Virus record (IMG/VR): IMGVR_UViG_3300020442_003949
Span: 27,013-91,012 of that record
From: a virus
DNA: 64,000 nt
Direction: 5' to 3' (one strand)
Position numbers and translations under genes: made by a program. Positions 18,026-28,300 of this stretch are shown here, in pieces. Every line of letters begins with the position of its first letter. Within the stretch, counting starts at the first letter, position 1. The notes under the pieces were generated by a model that did not search any database, was not told the origin of the DNA, and saw nothing but the letters and a program-made list of their open reading frames with translations.

Positions 18026-18952
18026 TTAGAAATTACTGTTTGTAATATAAGAAGGCGACGACACTGAAACGTAAGAACCCGAAGCAATAAATTCATCTAC
18101 CGAACAAGTTATAGTACCTTGTACATTTTCATCTTGTGCAGCTCCTAAACCAGTCTGATCTCCAGTATCATTATCTTCTAATCTAACTTCAAATCCAAGC
18201 CTCCAAGCATCAATATTTTCCTTTACTCGCACATATATTGCATTTTCTGCATACACTGCAGCTCCGCCAGTCGAACTGTAAAGATTTGTATACGATGTAG
18301 TTAAGCCTGCATGTGTATTATAATTACAAACAACAGGGTCTGGTGCGTTAGTAACCATAGTTTGCCAGTCTAGAGTTTTTTGTTCAGATCCACTATATGA
18401 ATGCGACAAATTAATTCTTATTTCGCCGCCAGTATTGAAAAAATGTCGTCTTGCTGCAAGAGATCCAAAATCTACTGTAAAAATAAAATTTTTCGTTCCA
18501 TTCCAGCCTGCTGCTAATGAACTAGACCGGACTGATAAATTTGTTGTCATCTGTGAAGTATTCAAACTTACTGTAGGCAAACGATTAGTTTCTATCTGAT
18601 TTGTATAATACACATATTGATTATGTGTGTCATTTTCTGATCCATCTGCTGCTCCTGCAGTTATCCAATCTCCTACTGCAATATCTCCTAAATTAAATGC
18701 TGCTGTCGTTTGATGAATCCAGCATTTTTGAATATCAGTTCGTAAATCATCTAGTTGTTGTGCTGTAACAAAATCTCCAACTGAAGGTTGAGCAGGATAA
18801 TTACTTGCAACAACTTGTCCGCTTGTTACTGTTTGTCCATAGCCAAAACCGTCATTTGCAGTAGCTGTTCCTAATATTTGGGCTACTTTGCTTTGCATTG
18901 TATTGTAATCTGCAGCATTAATAGATCCGCCCTGTGATACTGTTGCTACCAT
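18026..18952 (-). CDS. Virion structural protein (probable tail or fibre)
   Basis: 308 residues, rich in Ser, Thr, Asn and Gly with short beta strands. It opens 'MVATVSQGGSINAADYN', a form common in marine phage structural proteins, followed by a helix and 'YPAQPSVGDFVTAQQLDDLR'. There is no enzymatic motif. AAGGAG precedes the ATG, and an exact late promoter box lies 24 bases upstream. Its place directly after three fibre genes supports a fibre or tail-tip component. Confidence 0.68.
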   Translation of the reverse strand: MVATVSQGGSINAADYNTMQSKVAQILGTATANDGFGYGQTVTSGQVVASNYPAQPSVGDFVTAQQLDDLRTDIQKCWIHQTTAAFNLGDIAVGDWITAGAADGSENDTHNQYVYYTNQIETNRLPTVSLNTSQMTTNLSVRSSSLAAGWNGTKNFIFTVDFGSLAARRHFFNTGGEIRINLSHSYSGSEQKTLDWQTMVTNAPDPVVCNYNTHAGLTTSYTNLYSSTGGAAVYAENAIYVRVKENIDAWRLGFEVRLEDNDTGDQTGLGAAQDENVQGTITCSVDEFIASGSYVSVSSPSYITNSNF

Positions 18953-18975
18953 TATCGCTCCTTAAATAATATACG

Positions 18976-18983
18976 TATTTATA
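18976..18983 (-). promoter_or_regulatory. T4-type late promoter box TATAAATA
   Basis: An exact TATAAATA on the minus strand. It overlaps the stop codon region of the upstream fibre gene and lies 23 bases before the ATG at 18952. Position and orientation fit a late promoter for the 308-residue structural protein. Confidence 0.55.
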
Positions 18984-20544
18984 CAATAATTTCTATTATT
19001 CCTATTTCATCTGAATCATAATCTTCTAAACTTTTACCAATGACACTGCTATACTTATAATCATCCATTTTAACTGTTGTTGCAACACCTGACATGTTAG
19101 ATGTAACTAATATATCACCTTTTCCTATCTTACCTACGACCTTGCAAGGTATGCGACCCCGTAAAGCAACTGTGACTGTTATTCCTTCTAACTCGCTGTT
19201 CATTATATGTGCAGGATTTGTTGAAACAACACCTATTACTTTTGTATCACAATAAGTTTTTGATTCTGTAACTTCAGCTGAGCCACCTATGATCATAACA
19301 GTACCTGGCTCATAGCCTTTATCGCTAAGATATTTTTCTGCTAAATCCGCATACTGAGCTGCAGTTGCAGTTCCCCTAAATAAATTAGCATGGATATCGC
19401 CTGATATATCTCGAGCAACTACAGAAACGCCAGCAGTTGCTGCAGCATACGCTTGAAAATAATCGGTTACTAGGTTGCTTTGAGCATTAACGTATTCTAC
19501 TTTAATCAAATCAGCTTTGTCAGCTGTTCCTTTGAATGCTGTTGCGTACATAGATTGAAATGCATTTGTATCACTTCCTATATCTACAACTCTATTACCA
19601 GCAGCAACTGGATCAAAAGCAGAGCTATTTGGATCTATCACTAAATTATAGCCTGGTAAGATTTGATTATGTTTTAAACGCACAGGCATTCTTATGTCAT
19701 CATTTGTATCTCTTACTTGGAAAAATACATCATAACCGATTTCATTACCAATGATCGCTTGTTTATCATTTACAATACGCAACCGCAAATCATTGTCATT
19801 ACCAATGCCTATTCCGGTATCATTAAAATTTACTTGTCCATCAAAACTTGCATTCGCTTTTTGCACAAAATTTGACGCATCTGTACCACCTAACCTATCT
19901 GCATTTGTAGCTGTACCCCACCACCTATGAGCAGTGCTCGTAACTCCACTTGTAGCATTTATAGTATTTTTAAGAGTCAATCCTTCATGAATTTTGTCAA
20001 ACCCTGGATAATCAGTAGCATCTTCTACGCCTATGGTAAAAGTCAACCCACTTATTATATGGACAACCTCATCATCAATAACACTTACAATAACAGGACG
20101 ATTGACTCCGTTGCTATCTCTTATAGTTCTACTTTGGAACTGAGTAATACTATCACCAGTTCCTTGTGGGCCTATCAAAATCCATTCGGTCCCATTATAT
20201 GCGTATAACTGTTCATTTTGTGTATCCCACCAAAAATCACCAACAGTTAGCCCTGCAGGGGCTTCTGTTCCAACTTCTGATCCGCCAGTTGTTCGCCATT
20301 TTGTTCCGTCGTAAAATTTAAGTTTGTTATTACCATTATCAAACCAAACTTGTCCACCTATTGCTTTAGGCGGTTCATTTGCTCCTGCAAAATTTTCAAG
20401 CAAAAATACAAAATTTTCATTTTGTATTTCTCCATATCCAGCATAATTTTTTCCAACTAACTTAAGATCTGTAGTTTGATCAATTGTTCCATCTTCTACT
20501 ACAGTAAGTTGAGCAGTGTTATACGTATTAATTATATAAGCCAT
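18979..20544 (-). CDS. Tail fibre-like protein, paralogue 1
   Basis: 521 residues. The first 90 residues are the domain shared by three consecutive genes ('VVEDGTID', 'LVGKNYAGYGE', 'ENFVFLLENFA', 'GGQVWFDNGNNKLKFYDGTKW'). A second 'GDFWWDTQNEQLYAYNGTEW' module follows. The central region is beta-rich. The C-terminal part includes 'AQYADLAEKYLSDKGYEPGTV' and a compact beta domain. That resembles the terminal domain of many phage fibre proteins that aid trimerisation. It probably contacts the host or baseplate. Confidence 0.72.
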   Translation of the reverse strand: MAYIINTYNTAQLTVVEDGTIDQTTDLKLVGKNYAGYGEIQNENFVFLLENFAGANEPPKAIGGQVWFDNGNNKLKFYDGTKWRTTGGSEVGTEAPAGLTVGDFWWDTQNEQLYAYNGTEWILIGPQGTGDSITQFQSRTIRDSNGVNRPVIVSVIDDEVVHIISGLTFTIGVEDATDYPGFDKIHEGLTLKNTINATSGVTSTAHRWWGTATNADRLGGTDASNFVQKANASFDGQVNFNDTGIGIGNDNDLRLRIVNDKQAIIGNEIGYDVFFQVRDTNDDIRMPVRLKHNQILPGYNLVIDPNSSAFDPVAAGNRVVDIGSDTNAFQSMYATAFKGTADKADLIKVEYVNAQSNLVTDYFQAYAAATAGVSVVARDISGDIHANLFRGTATAAQYADLAEKYLSDKGYEPGTVMIIGGSAEVTESKTYCDTKVIGVVSTNPAHIMNSELEGITVTVALRGRIPCKVVGKIGKGDILVTSNMSGVATTVKMDDYKYSSVIGKSLEDYDSDEIGIIEIIV

Positions 20545-20582
20545 TCCATATTACCCCTAGTTTATTAGTTGTATTTACCCTA

Positions 20583-22595
20583 TTAAACAACTATTCTATC
20601 TACACCTGTACTATTCCAATTAGCCCCATCACTCTGAAATTTATAAATAAATCTGTCAACTATAAATTCAATATTTGTAGTTGAACCAGAATATGCCGGA
20701 TTTGCAACAATATCTTGTACAACTGCTACTGTTCCACTATTATCAAAATTCCTAACTGTCACTCTTGATTTTTGCAATACAGCGGTATCCTCTTCAGATA
20801 CTGTTATAGGAAACACTGCTGTAATTTGCCTAATCCTTGTTGCCATAATCTTTACATTTTGCCCAACTAAGGAATTCTCAATTGGTAACATGTAATTCAT
20901 CACTTGCCTTACATTGTCAATCGTTGATGCATAAAATGGCGTGTAATCAGGGTCACCTTCTGCAATCAACCCATTTATGTCTAATGATAATAAAATTTCT
21001 GCACCATCTACAGCCCTATCTACATATTCTTTATTTGCAGCATCTTTTAAATCTACAGGATCAGCTAAATCGGTAATCCTGTTATGTGTTGAAAAACTTA
21101 CTGTGCCTTGTTGTTGCGCTGTTCCATTTGCATCGATTGTTAATCCTGTACCATTAATCCTGCTAATGCTTGCAGAATCTATACTTACATTATCTACAAC
21201 TAAACTTGTCAGTGTTCCTATATCTGTTAATCCAAGAGCTTGAGTTACACCACTATGTAATTCGTTACTACTTAAAACAGGTGTTCCATCTATTTTAAAT
21301 GCAGGATCTAAATTATTGTTCGTAACAGCTAAATCAATATCTTGATTACTTGTCCACGATAATGTATTTTCTTTCCATAAAAATTCTTTGTTTCCTTCTG
21401 AACATCTTACAATAATTCCTGCATCATCTACTGCTAAATTGTTTCCTTCAATGTTGTCTGCACCTATTGCTAATTCTATATTTTTATCTTCAATATACAA
21501 AATTTGTGAATTAACATACGTAATTTCACCACCAACTATAAGAGATCCATTAACATTAAGATCTCCGCTAAACGATCCATTTGCATTTACTGTAAGTTTA
21601 GATACTACTTGATCATTCTGTAAAGGAACATTATCAAATATTTTAAGTTCATATTCTGAACTATCTAGCAATAACGCATTCAAAAAATAATTTTGATATT
21701 GATTATTTTTAAATCGTAATCCATAATCACTGTCTTGCTCTAAATTATCGGCAAAAACTGTAGATCCAAATATTTTTACATTATGGAAAGGTTTATCTCC
21801 AACGCCTATTGTTATTCCTTGACTATTTTTAATAGAGATACTACCAGTAGTTGTACCATTTCCATCTGTAGGTAAAAAATTAACGCTTGTTTTTTGGACG
21901 CCTTGATCATCTAACAAAAATTTTGCATTTATTGCTGTTCCCCTATACCAAAATCCATCAATGGCTGTTTCAGCATTTGCATCTGCTAAATTAAACCCTT
22001 TGTATAATTTTTGACGTTTAGGTTCCTGTGTATCATTAGCATCTACACTTAAACCAGTTATTGCAAATTCTACAGGAATAGTAAACTCAGCAGGACTATA
22101 AATCCCAACTAAAACACCACCTAAAAATAATTTCAATATAGTGCGTGTAACATTTTGTATATCTACTTGACTTGCAGATTCGAAACCTGTTTTACCTTGC
22201 CCTGCATCATAAGTAGGTCCTACTAATGTTAAATCTGATCCATCATACAAATATAATCTATTATTTGCATTATCTATCCAAATATCACCAGCAACTAAAT
22301 TAGTTGGTTGAGAACTGTTTACTATAGTTCCAGTAGCAGACCTAAATGTAACGCCATTAAATATTTTTAATCTCTGATCTTGCTTATCGTACCATAATTG
22401 TCCTGTAAGAGGATTAGGTGGCTGTGATGTACTTGAAAAATTTTCTAAAAGTTTTACAAAATTTTCATTTAACCATTCTCCAAATCCTTTATAATTCCTA
22501 CCTATTAGTGTTAAATCGGTGCTACTTGTGTCAATTATTCCATCCGTAAGATCAACCAGTAGTTCACCATCTGTTCTATTAATTCTATAACTCAT
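20583..22595 (-). CDS. Tail fibre-like protein, paralogue 2
   Basis: 670 residues with the same N-terminal domain as its neighbours ('LVDLTDGIIDTSSTDLTLIG', 'GFGEWLNENFVKLLENFS', 'GQLWYDKQDQRLKIFNG'). Repeated short strands follow, including 'GSFSGDLNVNGSLIVGGEI', typical of a triple-stranded fibre shaft. There is no collar domain. ATG is preceded by GCAGGA. The shared N-terminus likely attaches all three proteins to the same baseplate site, while the divergent C-termini recognise different receptors (inference). Confidence 0.72.
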   Translation of the reverse strand: MSYRINRTDGELLVDLTDGIIDTSSTDLTLIGRNYKGFGEWLNENFVKLLENFSSTSQPPNPLTGQLWYDKQDQRLKIFNGVTFRSATGTIVNSSQPTNLVAGDIWIDNANNRLYLYDGSDLTLVGPTYDAGQGKTGFESASQVDIQNVTRTILKLFLGGVLVGIYSPAEFTIPVEFAITGLSVDANDTQEPKRQKLYKGFNLADANAETAIDGFWYRGTAINAKFLLDDQGVQKTSVNFLPTDGNGTTTGSISIKNSQGITIGVGDKPFHNVKIFGSTVFADNLEQDSDYGLRFKNNQYQNYFLNALLLDSSEYELKIFDNVPLQNDQVVSKLTVNANGSFSGDLNVNGSLIVGGEITYVNSQILYIEDKNIELAIGADNIEGNNLAVDDAGIIVRCSEGNKEFLWKENTLSWTSNQDIDLAVTNNNLDPAFKIDGTPVLSSNELHSGVTQALGLTDIGTLTSLVVDNVSIDSASISRINGTGLTIDANGTAQQQGTVSFSTHNRITDLADPVDLKDAANKEYVDRAVDGAEILLSLDINGLIAEGDPDYTPFYASTIDNVRQVMNYMLPIENSLVGQNVKIMATRIRQITAVFPITVSEEDTAVLQKSRVTVRNFDNSGTVAVVQDIVANPAYSGSTTNIEFIVDRFIYKFQSDGANWNSTGVDRIVV

Positions 22596-22600
22596 TATAA

Positions 22601-24679
22601 TTATCCTGCATAAATTATATAATTTAGTGTCATAAATGGATTTAACACATCAAGTGGGTTATTTAATGTACCTTCTGTTTGTATTCCTTGAGTATTTTCC
22701 ATTGCAAGACCAGTAAATTCAGTTTGTTGTTGATAATACGGATAATCTTTAATTCCGTCTGCAATTACTTCAAATTGCTTTTCTGCAACTGCATGAAATT
22801 GCACAGTATCATCATAGTTTAATGTATGTTTATGATCAGGTAGATTTGATTCAGCTATGGTTAATTTCTCTATTCCTCCTGTACCTCCTAAAACTTCTGC
22901 ATTACTATTTGTAACAACAGGAGTATTTGGCACAATATCTCCCATATTATGCATACCCATTACAAATCTACCTCGCAAATCAGGTAATGCAAAATAACCG
23001 GCTTGTACTAATTCTTGTGCTTTGAATCTATAATTAATAACTGCAAATAATGCATCATAATCTGCTCTTTGAACTTCTTGACCATTACACAATAACCATC
23101 CAGTAGGAGGTTCTTCTCCTGCATATGGAACAACAGTTCCAATAGGCGTAATTGGAACTGTCGATAATAAACTTGAAACTGTAATTTTTTTCAAACCTAT
23201 ATCTGTTGTTTCCCTAAACAATAACAATAAATCATTTTCTTGTGTAAATTCTGTTACATCCTTATTTGCTATTACATTATTATCTAATGTTGTAGCAAAT
23301 TCTACCAATTCTCCTTGGCCATTAAAATTAATATCAGGTGCTGTTATATCTCCTAAAAATCTAAACGTAGACGATTTTGCTAATTTATTTGCTGAACCAG
23401 CACGACCAGTTACACCTCCTGTAACATTACCAGTTACATCTCCATAAAATCTTTTGGAATATATTCCTTCATATCTTTTGCTCGGCTGACCAATATATGA
23501 ACTTGCTTGTCCTAATAAATCCTCAGCATCAACTGTGGGCTCTATTTTATCACCTATAATTTTACTATCATTTGAATGATTTAAATATAGGTTTTCACCA
23601 ACTGTCAAACTTTTTGCTACTGCAACACCACCTGCAGTCTTAATTGATCCACTTGAAATTTGAGTACTGTTCCTAGTACTATTGACAATTAAATTTCCTT
23701 TTGTAGTATCTGCTACAGGAACTGTTACTGTTACATCTCCATGCACATCCAATTCAGAACTAGGATTGTCTGTATTAACACCTATACTCATAGTACTGCT
23801 ATCATATCGCATTATTGTCCTAAATAATCCGTCATTTTTTACTTTTACATCAATAGCAGATCCTGCAACATTGTGTTTTATAATACCTATTGATCCTTCA
23901 ACATTAAGAGCAAACTCTGAATTCCTACCTAAGACTATTCCATCGTTGCTTAAAACAGATAAAGAAAAACTACTTGAACTAGGAGCGTCACTCCTTAGAA
24001 AATTACCAGCTGGTACTGTTTCATTATTAACAAGTAATGCATCTGCTTTCTCAGCAACCCCTATATATTTAGGAACCGGATTGTTAGGTATATTTTTTGT
24101 TGTTAAGTTTAACCCCGGCTTTACTGTGGAAAAACCATCAATCTTTGACTTAGGAGTAAACTCGTTCATTGATATTATTACTGCAGGTGTGTTATTTACA
24201 TCAATCTGTAATATATTATAATTTACATCATCTATACCTAAAACAACCTTAGGCGTAGATCCTGTAACTGATCCTTCGCTAAACTCTGGTCCAATTAAAA
24301 TCCAGCCAGCTTGATCCGTAAACATATATAATTGCAAATTCTCACTGTCTATCCACAAATCACCTTCAGTTTTATATATAGGCTGTGCTACAGATTTATT
24401 CACCCCATTAACCGGTATCCAATTTGTACCGTTATACACCATTAATTGTTCATTGCCGGGTGTAGAATCATACCATAGTTGACCTTCTACTGGTATATCT
24501 GGATTAGTTGGTGCAGCAAAATTTTCTAATAAATGTAAAAAGTTTTCAGCTATTATTGTTCCATATGATGTGGTATTTTTTCCTGGAAGTTGTAATGATG
24601 TTTCACTGTTTATAGTTCCATCTTCTACAACAAGAGATAATTTATTTACGGAATCAGTAAAAGATATTTCATAAGGCAT
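22601..24679 (-). CDS. Short tail fibre (gp12-like) with tail-collar domain
   Basis: 692 residues. It has the common N-terminal domain ('LVVEDGTINSETSLQLPGKN', 'ENFLHLLENFA', 'GQLWYDSTPGNEQLMVYNGT'). The C-terminal phage tail collar domain begins 'PIGTVVPYAGEEPPTGWLLC' and continues 'YFALPDLRGRFVMGM', near residue 520-590. Collar domains occur in T4 gp12 and relatives. A histidine-containing tail ('LPDHKHTLNYDD') resembles metal-binding fibre ends. It is the best candidate for the short tail fibre that binds the host irreversibly. Confidence 0.78.
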   Translation of the reverse strand: MPYEISFTDSVNKLSLVVEDGTINSETSLQLPGKNTTSYGTIIAENFLHLLENFAAPTNPDIPVEGQLWYDSTPGNEQLMVYNGTNWIPVNGVNKSVAQPIYKTEGDLWIDSENLQLYMFTDQAGWILIGPEFSEGSVTGSTPKVVLGIDDVNYNILQIDVNNTPAVIISMNEFTPKSKIDGFSTVKPGLNLTTKNIPNNPVPKYIGVAEKADALLVNNETVPAGNFLRSDAPSSSSFSLSVLSNDGIVLGRNSEFALNVEGSIGIIKHNVAGSAIDVKVKNDGLFRTIMRYDSSTMSIGVNTDNPSSELDVHGDVTVTVPVADTTKGNLIVNSTRNSTQISSGSIKTAGGVAVAKSLTVGENLYLNHSNDSKIIGDKIEPTVDAEDLLGQASSYIGQPSKRYEGIYSKRFYGDVTGNVTGGVTGRAGSANKLAKSSTFRFLGDITAPDINFNGQGELVEFATTLDNNVIANKDVTEFTQENDLLLLFRETTDIGLKKITVSSLLSTVPITPIGTVVPYAGEEPPTGWLLCNGQEVQRADYDALFAVINYRFKAQELVQAGYFALPDLRGRFVMGMHNMGDIVPNTPVVTNSNAEVLGGTGGIEKLTIAESNLPDHKHTLNYDDTVQFHAVAEKQFEVIADGIKDYPYYQQQTEFTGLAMENTQGIQTEGTLNNPLDVLNPFMTLNYIIYAG

Positions 24680-24683
24680 AATA

Positions 24684-25298
24684 TTATTCTCCTGCTATAC
24701 CAGATAAACTCTGGACACGGACGGTATAATCTATTTGGATTAACCTATTTAAACTTTTTTGCACAGGATGAAAAATTACATGTGTAATTAACATCATATT
24801 ATTATCCGTATTCCAACTTTTCAAACCTAATTCATCAAACACATATAAACTATCTGTTGTAGACGCAGTATCAAACGCATCCTGTCCTACAGGTTCTCCA
24901 TAATCTAACAAACAAGAAACTAAAACATCTGTATAATTTGTTCCACTTACATGCCTAACCTCAGTTTTATTACGAAATGCATCAATATTGTTTACACTTC
25001 TATCATCTACTACTTTTTCAAATGTTTCATTATACAAACTTGCATTTGTACCTGTACTATTAGGAGTTAAATATGTAATAATACCTGTTGGATCTACACT
25101 TGTTCCACCATTACCAAAAGCCATTGAATAAATAAAACCATTACCCGAATTACTTAAACTTTGTGCTAGGGCAATGCTCATGTTTTCATAATGAATTGCA
25201 TTCCTTTTGTTAACGAAAATTTCATTAGTTTTCGGATCATAAATTTTAATATGTCCTTCAACACATACTCCATTATTCTCTTTTAATTTATCATTCAT
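24684..25298 (-). CDS. Virion structural protein, 204 residues
   Basis: A compact beta-rich protein with no enzyme motif. It includes 'HIKIYDPKTNEIFVNKRNAI', 'GFIYSMAFGNGG' and 'MLITHVIFHPVQKSLNRLIQ'. Close relatives sit next to fibre and baseplate genes in marine T4-like phages, usually called structural. AGGA precedes the ATG, and a GATAAATA late-promoter-like box lies upstream. It sits between the giant protein and the collar fibre, so it may adapt one to the other. Confidence 0.65.
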   Translation of the reverse strand: MNDKLKENNGVCVEGHIKIYDPKTNEIFVNKRNAIHYENMSIALAQSLSNSGNGFIYSMAFGNGGTSVDPTGIITYLTPNSTGTNASLYNETFEKVVDDRSVNNIDAFRNKTEVRHVSGTNYTDVLVSCLLDYGEPVGQDAFDTASTTDSLYVFDELGLKSWNTDNNMMLITHVIFHPVQKSLNRLIQIDYTVRVQSLSGIAGE

Positions 25299-25315
25299 AA
25301 TTTTTCCTACTAAGT

Positions 25316-25323
25316 TATTTATC
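25316..25323 (-). promoter_or_regulatory. Late-promoter-like box (GATAAATA)
   Basis: One mismatch from TATAAATA, on the minus strand, 17 bases before the ATG at 25298 and overlapping the end of the giant gene. Plausible but not distinctive in A+T-rich DNA. Confidence 0.3.
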
Positions 25324-28300
25324 TTGGCAAGTCTGCCACGACAGATTGTATTTTTTTAACAATTCTATTATCAGTTTCACTTAAAGGCACACCTTTATCT
25401 GTCCAGGTTTTACCAATCCTCCTAATTACATTTATAATTTGACCTTTTGCTGGCACAAACTCTAATTGCAAAATATTCTCATCAAGACTAAATTCTGCAG
25501 GTAAAGTAACATCTGATTCAGGTGAATCCATACTTTGATTATTTTGATAACTTTCTAGTTCAGTTTTCCTTAATCTCCTACCAGCTACAAAAACTTCAAA
25601 TTCATTTACACTAGCTGGTGTAAAATCTAAAACAAATTCTTTATTCTGACCGTCAGCAGTAAATTTTGTTATAATTGTTTCGTCTTTATATGGCAAAATG
25701 CTTGAAACACTTTGATCGTAAACTTCAATACCTTTATTATACAAATGCTTTACACCTGTACCTAACGTACCTCGTCGTAAATGAGTAAGTGTATTACCAT
25801 ACCTTTTCCAATATTCAATACGTTCTCCAGCTATAAAAATTACTCCTGGATATTTACTTTGTTCATTAGGACTAGGTAATCCTTCTCCATTTGTAATTTC
25901 GATTGTTTTATCATACCAATTCAAATCATTGGCTAATTTAATGTTAAGTTGTCCATTTAGAACAGTATAATGATTTTTATTCATTATATCTTTAAATTGA
26001 CTCCACCCAAAAGTATTCTTAAATCTTGTATCACTAAAATGTATTGTTTGAATATTATCATTATCATTTACAGGATCAGTAAGAATTACCTGTAATTTGT
26101 TATCACTCAATTTATAGTCAATGCTTGATTGTAAAATTACTCCATTAACCGCTACCCATACATACTGATCATCTATAGCTGGTTGATTAAGTGGTACAAT
26201 ACCGTTACGTAAAAATCTTAGTTCATAATAATTTTCTGCTGTTTCGCCTATTTCTAACTGTCTTCCAATTTCTTCAAAAACAATTACATCATCTTCATTA
26301 GAAGTTATACCTAACAACCCCAAATCTATAATATTAGATCCTAATCCAAAAGGTGTTTGTATAACAGCTAAAGGATTACTTTGATAAGGAGTTGCAAAAT
26401 TTTCATCATCTATCCGGACATTATTTTTGTAAATAGCATATTGTGCGTTGGCATTCATTTCAAATGGTAATTCTATAATATTTGTATTACCCACTATAAC
26501 AGTCGCGTATCTATCACTAACACCAGGTAATAGTTTTGTACGCTCTATTACATCAAAACTTTGCCAATCTATACTCTGAGTATCGTGATTTGTAAACTGA
26601 TAAACTTTAATATTATCACCATTGCTTAAAGGAGTATGAATATGTAATTGCCCTGGTGTAGAAATAAAATCGCCTTGATCAAAATATCCATAACGATAAT
26701 CTCCTCCAGAATCTACACTATCTTCATAAGCATTAATGTAAACCCGTAAAGTATCTCCTGCAGAAAATATGCCTCTCTTCAATACAATTGTACTTCCGCT
26801 TTGCTGATCATCAGGTAAAGTAGGATCTATAGATTCTGCTGCTGTAAATGTCCATTGCGTCAAATAATTTAATTCAACTGTATTTAAGAATACACGCAAC
26901 TGTTTAAAGCTAACTGTACTAATAGGAACTTGATATAGTTTCAATTGATATTCTAATACGTCTGTACAAACAAAAGTTTCAACATACCCAGGATTTAACA
27001 ATTTGTCATTTACAATAACCATTGTATACCATTCAACCGGTTCCTGTTGCTTAGGTATTTTAGTCAACTCAAACGCTGTTGAACTACCGTCAGCTACAAA
27101 ATTATCAATATGTACATTGCTGAAATTATTTTGACTATTTTCAAAAATTTTGTAATGTATTATACTTCCTTCACTCACAGGATTAGCAAACTTAATTAAC
27201 ACATTATTTGAACTATCATATAATTCACTATCTGTCTTTTTCAATACATAATCTAAATGCTGGCCATTTACTGTTACATAACTACTTACATTATCTACCC
27301 ATCTAGCATTTGTTATATAAGAGCCTAATGTTCCATCAGCAACAATATTATCTGTATCAAGTATATTACTTCCACTACTACCTAATATTAAAATATTAAT
27401 CCTACTATTTTGTGGCAGAGTATTTGTAAATTCTATTAGCTTTCCTTCAACATTGACATTATAATCAACTGCAACAGTTTTTATTTTATTATCTACATTC
27501 ACAATAACCGAATCTACTGATATCGGATATTCTAATAAAGAAAAACTATTTTGTTGTCCGTCAGCAATATAATTTAAAGAAACAATATTACTAATACCTG
27601 GTGTTGGTCTTTCGTAAACTTTTATATTTACTGAGTCCTGTACTAATCCAGGAACTTGTTCTTCAGGTCCTTTTGAAGTTAATGGTGTAATAAAATTATC
27701 ACCATCTATAATTATGTCTTCTGCATTTACACCTAATGCATTACTATAATTTAATTTTCCCCCTCCTACTAGCGCATCAAAGTCTAAATCAGTAGGTATA
27801 AAACTACCATCACTAGTAATTTTCCTAATAATTATCTTATCTCCTACTTCTGGTTGTATATTTAAATCTCTAACCAATATACCGTTTAGTACTCCGTCGC
27901 CTGTTATACTATTTGTGACCGCATTAGGATTTGTATTAGATATGTTTTCATCATTATAATTAATATCATCTATCCGCAGATTATTATGATATATGTTATA
28001 TATGATTCCATTTTCCAAAGGATACCTAAAATCTATGTATAATTCATCTAATATTTTTGCAGAAATCAATTCTGTTATTTGCCCTGCAGTGCATTGGTTG
28101 AACAACGGAATAATTTGATTTTCAATATTGTTACTTGCTGTTTCACTTTCACTATTGCCTAAACCATATTTTTGTATTTCATTTGCACTGTTAAAGGTAA
28201 CCCTTGGAACTGCATCTGAAATCCCTTCCTCGTCAACAATATCAATTACTTCATCAAGAACATTTAATATAGATGATCCATCTAAAGGATCTGCTAATGG

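Noticed and set aside
23682-24221. A 179-codon rightward frame opposite the collar fibre gene
   Set aside because: It is a shadow of a well-supported fibre gene, with no ribosome site and no recognisable motif.
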